DNA of 64,000 nt from Tethya wilhelma. Taxonomy: Eukaryota; Porifera; Demospongiae; Tethyida; Tethyidae. This document shows positions 46,978 through 57,913 of the stretch, piece after piece; position 1 is the first letter of the stretch; every line of letters begins with the position of its first letter. Both the position numbers and the translations under genes were made by a program. The notes under the pieces are model-generated. The model was not told where the DNA came from, did no database searches, and was given only the letters and a program-made list of their open reading frames with translations. Location of the stretch: assembly GCA_964030475.1 (NCBI GenBank), contig CAXIPT010000001.1, positions 315,533 to 379,532 of the forward strand, in the 5' to 3' direction.

Positions 46978-47952
46978 GAAGCTGGGACTCTACTGATACA
47001 GTGCTTGCAGTCTAGAGAGTAGAATTCATGTTTTTGCCTACAAGTAACAACTTTGTCAAATCTAACTTTAGGATGAATATTAAGCTTTTTTTTGAATGGA
47101 TAAGCCTAGTTATGGGTATAGGTACACTCTAATGTGGCTCAGGACTGCCAAACATTTTGCACCTCCCCAATTTTTAGAGTGTGGTCAAAATCAGATTTGA
47201 CGGTTTTTTGGAATTTTGTAGTTCTAACCCAGATATTACTCTTAGTGTAGGGTTTCAAAAGAAGCTGATGGTAGTCAAAGCTAATACATTTAATGATGAA
47301 CTTGTCATGCAAGTTTCAGATCTTAGCTGTTAGTATTTCTTGAGTTTCTTCGCTAACCGAAAATGGTGTCAAAAAGTTGAAAAAATGCTCATTGAAAGTG
47401 ATGTGTTTGCTTTTAGCCAACCAAAATCCTACCCAAGATGGACAAACTGGTGACCAAAGCTCAGGTAAAGTTGTAGACCTTAGCCATAAACAGTTTGTCA
47501 TTTTCTTCCCTAACATATTTCCCAAAAAAGCTTTATATCAGAAGCCATATCTCTGCACCTAAAGGTTGCCATGACAACATATTGAGTCTTGTTATAGAGT
47601 AATGACCCATATTGATGATGATCCAAAAAAAATTATTTGAAGATGCTTTGTTTGGGAATTATACTCACATAACCTCAAAATGGGGAATTCTACTCTCTAG
47701 ACTGCAAGCACTGTACATGACACAAGCTATGCAACAAATCAGTTCTAAGAAGAAACACACACTCAAACTAAAAACAAACAAACTATATACCAAGGTTCAA
47801 AAACTCCAGGCAGGATGTACAGCAATCACACAACACAACACAAACACAAGAACACCATAGGAACACCAGAGGTAGCATACTACAGACACATGCTCCATCA
47901 GAGGGGGCAAACGTGTTAACATGAAACAAACGATCCCTTTGAGAGAGGGAGG

Positions 47953-47997
<45 letters not shown>

Positions 47998-49260
47998 TCT
48001 CAAAAAAAAAAACCCAACTATTTTGCATCATAAATCAACAGCCATCTAAAACAGTAATCACTGACTAGCCCTAATGTCAAAAGACTAGCTAGTGTGTAGG
48101 AACTGTTACTAGTATAACATTACTTCTGAGTTAAGTACTTAGCATGAGGTCAGAGCTGGGAGATTGGCACAGTGTTTTCATAGAACACTTTGACCAGTGA
48201 CCCACAGTATTCCTCCCCTCATTGGTTACATACACTCACATGTGATGTAGCATGTACCAATGGAGTTGTCACACACACATAGAGAGAGAGAGAGGAGTGA
48301 GGGTCACATACACAGAGGCTGATACAAGTCAGTGCCTGTCACGAGAGGCCCTTCAGTTGAGCCATCCCTTTCAAATCTCTGAGAATGGACACTAGTAGGG
48401 TTTGCAAACCAACCCACCTAAACTTATAAATCACCCTGGCAACCACTAGCCCAAGGCTTCATAACAACAATTCTCTGAGAAGAAGTTGTGCACTTATCCT
48501 CTTCTCTCACTCAGTCTACATGGCTACTAGGGATTCACACCCACACACACTCTTACAGAAACACAACCTTCCCATAATTACATTTTCTATCACTCTCTGT
48601 TTACTCAGCTACACCAGTCAGGAGCAGGAGGACCTCAGCTGGAATGGAAGAATGACCTAGAGACACAAGGTCAGGGAACCAGGATGAACTATGGTTTGGT
48701 GCTTTCATTCATCAGTTAATATGGAAGCCTACAAGGCTGCTCATTTGGATATCACATTCAATGTTCATCATTAGACTGTAGCCACACTACCTCCCATTGA
48801 GGTAGGAAACAAGGTCTGAAGGTGCTTTAGTATCATAATAGGCAATTATTAGACTTCTGAAGACAGACATCTTTGAACTAAATATGAAACCTATTGTCTA
48901 TTCAATGATTATGAACTTCCAAATGAAGCACACCCACACAACAGATTAAAATGACAAACAATTATTTACAGAGGGTCAGTAAGCACCCACTAACCCCCTC
49001 AACAGACACCTCATCCAGCCCCTCAATAGATGTCTCATCCAGTCCCCTCATTAGGTGTCCCCACTGAGGGAGTGAACCTATCATATGGTGTGTGGCTATA
49101 TATGTGTCTGGTCTGAAGATGTCCTCCCATTAATGATCATTCCAGTGCTAGCAGGAGTAATGGGTTGAGCAATGAGGCATATCATCAGTGAACTGTCTCC
49201 AATGTATCATGTGACACTAGCATATGAGGTCTATACCAGAATCACTGTACACAAGAATGA

Positions 49261-49354
<94 letters not shown>

Positions 49355-50044
49355 AATTGCATGTGTGTGTGTGTGTGTGTGGCTATGACTATGTAACAGT
49401 GTGNGAGAGAGAGAGCACCTCAATTCCCTTCCATGTACCTTCCCAGCCCACCCAAAGCAGAGGAGAGGAGACCCACTCAAAGGGGCCTAGTGCACTATAC
49501 ACTCCTCCAGTGGAGACTGTGGAATGAAGGCAGTGAAGCACTCAGTCTCAGAGACATTGTGTTTGGGCGGGAAGTGTTGAGACACTTCAACTACATGCTC
49601 TCTGCTAATTGAGTATCATCACCAACACTTGAACTACAACTGCAGCCATGTGTGAGAGAGAGGGAGGGGGGCTGGGCCACACACACACACACATACATAC
49701 TCATAATAATGTATCACGTCTTACAATACCAACAGCCAATAGTTCAACCGGACAGAAAGGCAGCAGAAAAAATTCTTTTCACTTAGCAAGAAATACTGAG
49801 AGTAGAACTTGAAAGTGATCTACAATTGGCTAAAATTACAGACATGGTTGTAATACTATTGTAAAAACAACTAATACTTAGCCTATACCTACTATTATTA
49901 TGGAGCTGAATGTAGATGTTTGAGTCAAACCTCACTAAGTGAGCACCACTGCCTATTGTGGAGGGAGTGTGGTCAAACACAACCACTATAAATGACACAC
50001 TGAACCAAATTGAGAGCACACACCATGAACCCTCAAGGAACTCA

Positions 50045-50086
<42 letters not shown>

Positions 50087-51495
50087 ATATCAGGGCAAAA
50101 GGTTATCTCTCAACAATATTAGTGATGGAGTTATGCACACTCAGGCAAATTACTATCTTGAGAAAGATCGATTTCATGAGATCGCAATGCTCACTCTCTT
50201 CACATCACCATCAGTGATCTAACCCCTCAAACGATGGAGAACTCCCTCATGGGAATAATTTCACATCAAATTGACTAACAAGCCTGGTCAGCCATGCCCT
50301 GAAGGAACAATGGGTTTGGGAACTGATTCATTGTCTTCTGGGAACACCCAGAGAGGAGATGGCCACTCTGAGAGGCTGGCAACACACACACCATGCAAGG
50401 AAGGAGATGAGTGGCTCTTGGCCTCTGTAAACAAAGGCAGACTGTCTGAGTGGAAAGTGAGAGGAAAGTTTATGTACCAACACAAATCATCTCAATTGAG
50501 ACAGGAGACCAATATAAACACTTAAATGGAGGGTGGGGAGCCTATTATACAATCAGGGTGGGAGTTCTCTTCATCCCATAATCCAACATTTAGCACCATC
50601 TTGTCAGCTAGGAGCTGACAGCTATTATCACCTCTTAGAGGGTGGCCATCACGACATGCCAGGTAGTGTCACCTCAGCACTCCATTCACAGAGACACTAC
50701 ATTATCACCAACCAATCTGGCCTTATTCATCCCCCAATAGCTTACTCAGTGACAATAGCATACAAAGTCACACTCTAAATAAGTCCCCTACCTCAGCTAA
50801 ATATCAGTGGTCTTTCAATATACAGCAGGTGGCTTTCACAAAATTCCAACGGTACAAGCAACTTGTCTACAGAAAAATGAACACACTGATTGATGTGCTG
50901 AGTGGGAAGTTCTACGCAACAAACGCACCAGCTGCTAGCTACCTTCTTCCCACCGAACACAGCTACCTTGTAGACAACTCCCACTCACATAGAAACGCAA
51001 AGCAACTTCACACCATACAGGCTTGTTCAAAAAACAGCCAAACGCTGACACGGGCAGCTAAACGTGTTTGGTCGCTGATAGGGACAACAAAGAGGTCGTT
51101 TGCTACATCAGTGACAGCTACTTGAGTCAAAACAAAGCATGGAACCAACGACACTACCAGTGTCATGTACACAAACTGTCATGTTTAGCTACTACGTAAC
51201 TTTTTAAACTCTGACGCACACAAATAGTACACTTACTTTAGTAATTCAGTCGAAGAACAATGCCAAGTTGTCTTTCATTTATCTCTGGCTCCTTACTGCA
51301 CTTAGCTTCCAAAAATAATACCGTTCTTCTTTACTGCATACCAAACACTCGCCACACTTTCCCACTTTGCACATTCCATGGTGCAGTATAAATCACATTC
51401 CAATCACGTGTACTCAATTGAATAATTATGACGTCAAACACCACAGATTGCATGTAATTATGCCAATTATGTCAAATGTATGCATGCATCATGAA
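46204..51495. other. Long gene-poor interval
   Basis: Between the FRS2-like 5' end and the NUP37 3' end. It contains the 5' flank of the FRS2-like gene (to about 46500), a 715-bp inverted-repeat element (46999-47713), and microsatellites at 46931-46975 (CA), 47949-47996 (GA), 49261-49380 (CA, GA, GT) and 50044-50082 (CA), plus a contig join at 49404. Open frames are short and show no domains. Confidence 0.55.
46999..47713. mobile_element. TA-flanked inverted-repeat element, 715 bp
   Basis: Begins CAGTGCTTGCAGTCTAGAGA and ends with its reverse complement (TCTCTAGACTGCAAGCACTG), with about 28 bp of inverted repeat, flanked by TA at 46997-46998 and 47714-47715. No long open frame; probably a non-autonomous Tc1/mariner-type element. 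Confidence 0.75.
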
Positions 51496-53662
51496 CTAGG
51501 TCTCAGTGATCCAGAACTGAACTGTTCTATCGCTTGCAGCTGCAAGCAAAGGAATCCTGCAGTTCCAAGAGATGTCTGTGACAGCAGGAAGATCACACAG
51601 GATAGGAATCTGCAAGGAAATGGCATTAAAAAATAAACAGCCCGTGAAGCAAATTACTGTGATGTGCTATACACTAGGGATATCACATAGCAGCCTCTGG
51701 GTTACAGATTGGTCAAAACAGGAAATGGTTTAACACACACACTACCTTTTGATGTCCAGTGTGATGCACCTTAATCTGAGAACCGAGACCAACTGTTGCA
51801 AACACATTGTCACTTTGAGGGCACCATCTGCACACAGTGTCATGTAGGCATACAACACAGCATAAGGAAGGACAGTGAGCTAATCCATTGATCATCATCA
51901 TCCTGATCTAAGCAACTATTTAGTCTAATTCCCGGTCCATGCAGGTGAACTCAACGTATTATTATCATCAATATGCAATTCTTAGAAAAAAGGATTTTTT
52001 AACGATTAAATCGACTTCATTATGTGCAATTAGCTAGTGGCTATTGCCAGTCCTCACTGACAGCTGGTGTGTAGCCTGGCTATGGGTTGAGGTAATTGAA
52101 TCAAGAAGACACTGACCTAAACATGGTAGCAGGACCTTGGTGTGCAGGTTTGACCTCCAAGGGTTGGCTAGAGTGCAACAAGGAAAGAAAGACCACAATA
52201 TCCTTCATGGTCAATGTGTCCAGTTAGCAGTAGAATACTCTGGAATACCTTGACTTGGACACATCCCATATGCACCAGTTCCCAGCTGAAACTCCACCCA
52301 CTTTCAGGCTGTTGCTAGGCGACCAGTCAACACACATGAGCGGACCGGGAAACACATCCAGGCTCTGAATGGGTACCTCTGTGGCTAGGTCATACATCCG
52401 TACCCTACCCTTCTCCTCAGCCACCAGCAACTGAACAACACACAATGATAGAAGAGGAAAATTAACATTAACCACAAACTGCATCAGACCCTCAACCCTG
52501 GACTTTGGTAACTTAGAAACAATTAACACTAATAAGAAATGCTATGAAAAACAATTACTGCTGAGAGGAGGTATGACAATGGAGCATTTTTGCTGACTCA
52601 GCATGGAGGTGCATGTGATCAAACCCCCAAAATGCAATACAGTGTACTGTGGTCATGTGATTGGAATGAAACTACGAGCTTTGCCAGTTCAGCAAAGGCG
52701 CCCCAATGTCTCATCTCCCCTGACTACAGCCCTGAGATGACCTCACGTACCTTAACTGGATCCGTGGGATGCCATCTGACACTGACTCCCGGCGAGGTCA
52801 GTCTGAACTCTGACCTCAGCTTGCTCTCGTGGATGTCCCACAGTCGGCAGACCTTGTCCTCCCCCACACTGGCCAGGAGGGCGGGGTCAGAGGGGTGGGT
52901 GCAAAGGTCATTTATGCTGCTGTTGTGACCTTGAAGCACCTAAACAAACAAATAAACAAAAATTCTAAAATATGCGCAAGCTCCTACGTATGAAATATAC
53001 ATAATGTAGTATGTACTGTAGATCATATAGATCGAGAAAGATTGTCATGTTTTAATAATTTTCACTATCCATAAACATATTTTAGTAGTGAAAGTTATTA
53101 CTGAATTGGTTGAAATGAATGAAACTTTTTTGATCTATGGTATGTACCTCAAACAATGTTTCTGTCATGTCGCAACGATACACTTTAATTTGATTATGAA
53201 CCACTCCACAGGCACAGAAGCTAACGAGAGAGAAGAAAGAAATGTTTGTCTCTTCAAGCAAAGAGCAATGAACAGAGACTCAGAAAGAGAGAGCTCACAC
53301 AAACTGCCCCACCCCTCCACCGGGGTGGGAGGTGGCCGGGGACCAGGAGATGCAGGACACCTCACTGTTGTCACCACAACACACAGCAAACACATCTTCA
53401 AAACAGACTGTATCTAGAAGGCTCTGCCCTGAGGGGTCATCCTGTAAGGGACAGGATTAAACATGCTACAAATTTCAAACTTTGAACTTTGTCATGTTTA
53501 CACTAAAATTAATTATTTTCACCTTACTTTCAAAAAACACTCTTTTACAGTGATTTTTGAGTTCTCTCCAATTGCAAGAAGACTGGACGACTCTCTGTAA
53601 GGGGAGAACTCAACACAGGACACGTTTTCGGCTGTTTCCGAGCACAATCTGTTGTGGGCCAT
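51496..53662 (-). CDS. NUP37: Nucleoporin Nup37 (WD40 protein)
   Basis: Exons: 53662-53528 (ATG), 53441 to about 53304, 53220-53148, 52939-52751, 52430-52239, 52154-52117, 51827-51746 and 51609-51496 (TAG). Recognised by segments shared with vertebrate NUP37: VLQGHNSSINDL, then VGEDKVCRLWD, SPGVSVRWHPTDPVKV, LKVGGVSAGNWCIWD, CPQSDNVFATVG, and a terminal VQFWITET. It is a WD40 beta-propeller subunit of the Y (Nup107-160) complex of the nuclear pore and of kinetochores. The exon-2 donor is uncertain: a GTTTGT at 53303 keeps the phase, whereas the nearby GTGTGA does not. The short exon 52154-52117 was placed by phase and similarity. Normal length for the family. Confidence 0.85.
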
Positions 53663-53787
53663 GTTTGAACGTCGAATTCGCGAACACCACGTGGTTTTGC
53701 GTAGGCGTACGTGCAGCTCACGTGATCATTGCGTCGCGCGTCGTCACTAGCAAATTGCAGTGAATCGGTCCACAAGGCCCTCAGGCG
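53663..53787. promoter_or_regulatory. Bidirectional promoter between NUP37 and the Cys-repeat gene
   Basis: Only 125 bp separate the two divergent start codons. The interval is CpG-rich, contains CACGTG (E-box-like), TCACGTGA and GCGTCGCGCG, and has no evident TATA box. Confidence 0.6.
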
Positions 53788-56077
53788 ATGACCAGACGTT
53801 ACCCTGCTGGAATGGCTACTCCTTCTCTAATCCAGTGCAAGATAGAGGCTCCACCTGAGAGGCTCCCGGCGCTCAAGGCGGCTCGAAACCTTGCCGTTGT
53901 GAGGGTGGAGCCTAGCTTCACGTCCAGCGATCTCTTCACACCGTTCTGTGCGCCGAGAACAACCCTACCCAGCATTGCGTAAGAAAATGTCACATTGTGT
54001 GTAATTTCATGCAACTAAAATCATTGGCTCATGCTACATCCATTGCCATGGAATAATTTGTTGATAAATCAAGTTTGGCTTGAATTGATATTTGGGTACC
54101 CAATGATTTTATCCAATGATTCGCAGGAAGTTTGTCCGTCCATCCTATGGCAAAGACAACACGTGGGGACAGTTGACCTCTAGCTATGGCGGAGTTGGAC
54201 CAGCTGCTGAAAACTTTAGAAAAACCAACCAAGGATCAGTTTCCAGGAGCCACAGACACTATGGATCGGGATGTGTTCCTACTGACTAGTGAGTGCAGCA
54301 TTATCAGTTCTTATTGATAAGTAATACCTTAATTATTTGGAATGCATACACAGTGGCCATTCACTGCAACCGACATTTGGTGAACTGCAACTTCTCCTGA
54401 GAAATTCAGAATGCAGGTAATTTTAGTTATTAGTGAATGGAATAGCTGCCACATGCAATAGCATGATTGGTTAAAAATCTCATATAGTGCATGATGACCA
54501 TGTTTGTATCCAATGCAGTGAATTACAACTGAATCATGATATGCAAACGAACCAAGCTCTACCTGACTCCAAACCAGAAGAACTCACAAGTGAAAATACA
54601 GAGCCTGAAGAACCATCCTCTGGATCTGTCACAGCTCAGTCTACAAATCATCTTATTACAAAAACGGTATATACAAACAGTAATAGTGTGATAATTAATT
54701 TCTTTTGCATAGATCATTCTTCCTGGACATGCAGATAAGTTTTAAGGTTTGAGGGAGTCTTATTTTAATGCCATAAGCAACCTGCAGGGAGCATAGTAGC
54801 TAGTAGCATAATAGTAGCTAGGGTCTATGAGGCAATTAAGTTGAAACAGAATCATAGTCTGGTGTTGAAGATGTCTATTAATTTTAACTTGATCTCTCAC
54901 TAGATTCCAGTTGCTCCCACGACTGTTAATGCTCTGGAGAGCCTCTATGCCAGGCTTTATGGAGTGACAACATACAACAAGGACTTCAGTTCTAGTCCAG
55001 ACCACCAACCAAGTCGGATCAGTTCAGACTCACTGTGCTGCCCAGTTTCAAAGAAAAACATCAAGTGTCAGTGCAGAGAATCTCTCACAGAACCAAAGCT
55101 TTGTGAAGTGAGAAAAAGCAAGAAAAAGTGTTTTTATGCAAATGAAGAAAGTAAAGTGTGTCCCTGTATCAGTGAGGATAATAAGGAATCCGGCTGTATC
55201 ATTGAGGATAATAAGGAATGCCCCTGTGTCAATGAGGATAATGAGGAATGCTCCTGTGTCAATGAGGATAATGAGGAATGCCCCTGTGTTGATAAGGATA
55301 ACGAGGATTGTGTGGAAGAGTCAGAGGATGAGGAGTCAGTGGACCATGCTCAATCAACACTAGCTGATGATGTAGTTCTCCTGCCCCATGACATTGCCAT
55401 CAGCCACCTGTGTCATCTTCCAGTGCACTTCAGGAGAATCACTACAAAATACACCCGCAACAAGTGTACCACAATTCCCTGCAATGTCCCTTACTACCTC
55501 TTTTACAAGCACTGCCTCCTACCGACCTCCATCACTTCTCTTCCCTCCAACTGCTTCAAGCAGAGACAAGAGTCAACTCATCATCACCTCCTCAGACGTA
55601 GGAACACCATCACACACGGCCATCAGTACACAGCCTCCCCTGCCAATACACTCCCATCTGTTGCTAGGGGCAAGGGAGGGAGGTTCCTACCAGAGCTGGT
55701 CCAGAAGAGAGCACCTCATCAACTCCAGCCATTGCACCATCATCACCACCCTACTCACAGAGGAGTGCAGCAGCTGGGACTGAGGTTCCAATCTCAGGCA
55801 CATGCACAGTCAGTCACTACCCATTACCTCAGCAATATTAATGTGATAAAATAATAAGCACATGCAATACTAGGCAGCTGCATGATTGTGCATGTATCCG
55901 ATAATGAATTATTGTTATCACACACACACACACACACACCCACACACACACACACACACACACTTCCACAGGTTCTGTAGCAGGTATCCTGACCAAGTGC
56001 CTGACCTCAGACGGACAGAGAAGCCTGCAAGAAGACACACCTTCTACGGAAATCATGCCACTGTGTTCAGAGGATGA
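53788..56077 (+). CDS. Uncharacterised protein with Cys/acidic decapeptide repeats
   Basis: Exons: 53788-53978, 54127-54288, 54354-54416, 54519-54666, and a long exon from 54904. All are phase-consistent. A last exon from 55972 ends in TGA (56075-56077) after RRHTFYGNHATVFRG. The donor of the long exon is unclear; AG/GTTCCA near 55787 keeps phase but is weak. The N-terminal part has DNTWGQLTSSYGG and HRHYGSG motifs with spaced aromatic/Gly pairs, somewhat like ciliary microtubule inner proteins, but I cannot name a family. The long exon holds about five decapeptide repeats, C-V/I-x-E-D-N-E/K-E-C-x. It is head-to-head with NUP37. Confidence 0.6.
55157..55312 (+). repeat. 30-bp in-frame coding repeat
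   Basis: About five 30-bp units (GAGGATAATAAGGAATGC-like core) encode decapeptides with paired Cys and a DN(E/K)E acidic core. The unit length is a multiple of three, so copy-number change would keep the frame. Confidence 0.8.
55919..55962. repeat. CA microsatellite
   Basis: (CA)n just before the acceptor of the last exon of the Cys-repeat gene. Confidence 0.85.
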
Positions 56078-56227
56078 TGAAGGATCGAATCACGTACTGA
56101 TAATGATTTACGTGATCATTGTTTCAACAATAATTAATAATTCTACAAACATCCAAAGGATGTGATGTGGAATTGGAATTCCACTAGTGGCAAGGCAAGT
56201 ATATGACATTGTATTTGGCCTACTTCC

Positions 56228-57497
56228 GCCCGGAAGTCACGTAAAAGACAGCAAATATTTAAAGATTATTAAATTATTGTTCAACGCGCATGCGTTATAA
56301 ACGAGAGAGCACGTGCTCTTAGGCGGCCTAAAAAATTTGAGAACAATGACAGAGGCAAAAAACCGCCTAAAGATTTTAGATAATTATTTATTATAGCAAA
56401 TCGAGGAAAAAACAAGAGGTTGGGAAGAAAACACTATTGTAAGATTTTGTTTCTTCAGTAACATACACTACATTATTAGTAATGTCAGTGGGAGAAAAAT
56501 ACACAGGAGTTCAAGTCTCCACTGTCACGTTTTCCTTGTTCTGGGGATCTGAAAAGAAAAAGAGGAATTGAAGAGGAAAGGCAAAATATTCGAGAGTTTG
56601 GGAGGGCAAGTTAGGGTGGGATGTCATATACTTGCCTTGCCACTAGTGGAATTCCAATTCCACATCACATCCTTTGGATGTTTGTAGAATTATTAATTCC
56701 ACTTCGTGGCAAGGCTGCATATATGACATTGTATTGTTTAAAGACTCACCAAAATGTGCCCCAAAAGCAAGAATCTGATTGTTATCTGCACCCAAATCAG
56801 AAATTGGTTTGTGATAAAACCTTTCGAAAGTCGACTCTCTGGTCCAACCAGCCAACTTGAGGATATCCGATGTTGACATGCCAGCCAATCTGGCAGAGGA
56901 GGAGGCGGCTGCCCGGGTAGAATGCGCCTTAAAGACCCCTGTATCTACTCCAGCCTCTTCTAGAAGATCTTTTAGCCAACGGGCAATGGAACTTGATGTC
57001 ACTGGATTGTGGGGTTTTCGAGATGAGATGAAAAGAGGTTGAGATTCTGCGGACCTATCCCTGTAAGTTGATGTCTCTGACTCGTAGCGTTTCAAGGTTT
57101 CAACAGGACACAAAAGAGGATCTTCCTTGAAACTCAGAAACATTGCTTCACGAGGAGCTCCAGACCTTCTGGTTTTAGTGAGACCAGGAATTTTAAACAA
57201 CACACCTTCACTCTTATACACTCTGAATCTCAGATCCAATGCCTTCAGATCTGAACTTCTGGATGCATTTGACAAGGCCAGTAGCATAGCTAGCCTTTTG
57301 TGAAGAGGAACTCGGTTGTTAGGATCAGCCAAGAACTTGACCACCACAGACACATTCCAAACATTCTGATATCTGGGTGCTGGAGGACGGCTATTAAAAA
57401 CACCTTGGAGTAGCTTGCACACCAAAGGGTGTTGCCCAACTGGGTAACCCTCCACAGGAGGTAGTGTTGCAGATAGAGCAGAGCGGTAAGAATTAAG
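56228..57497 (-). repeat. Second layout of recombinase 3' part, ICR and terminal repeat
   Basis: Matches 57499-58768, joined by the N at 57498. It contains the last 270 or so codons of the recombinase (stop at 56643) and the internal complementary region. Identity to the base suggests one element assembled twice, not two insertions. Confidence 0.85.
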
Positions 57498-57913
57498 NGC
57501 CCGGAAGTCACGTAAAAGACAGCAAATATTTAAAGATTATTAAATTATTGTTCAACGCGCATGCGTTATAAACGAGAGAGCACGTGCTCTTAGGCGGCCT
57601 AAAAAATTTGAGAACAATGACAGAGGCAAAAAACCGCCTAAAGATTTTAGATAATTATTTATTATAGCAAATCGAGGAAAAAACAAGAGGTTGGGAAGAA
57701 AACACTATTGTAAGATTTTGTTTCTTCAGTAACATACACTACATTATTAGTAATGTCAGTGGGAGAAAAATACACAGGAGTTCAAGTCTCCACTGTCACG
57801 TTTTCCTTGTTCTGGGGATCTGAAAAGAAAAAGAGGAATTGAAGAGGAAAGGCAAAATATTCGAGAGTTTGGGAGGGCAAGTTAGGGTGGGATGTCATAT
57901 ACTTGCCTTGCCA

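Noticed and set aside
50829..51125. Possible small protein gene upstream of the NUP37 3' end
   Set aside because: No recognisable domain, no splice context and ordinary length for a chance frame.
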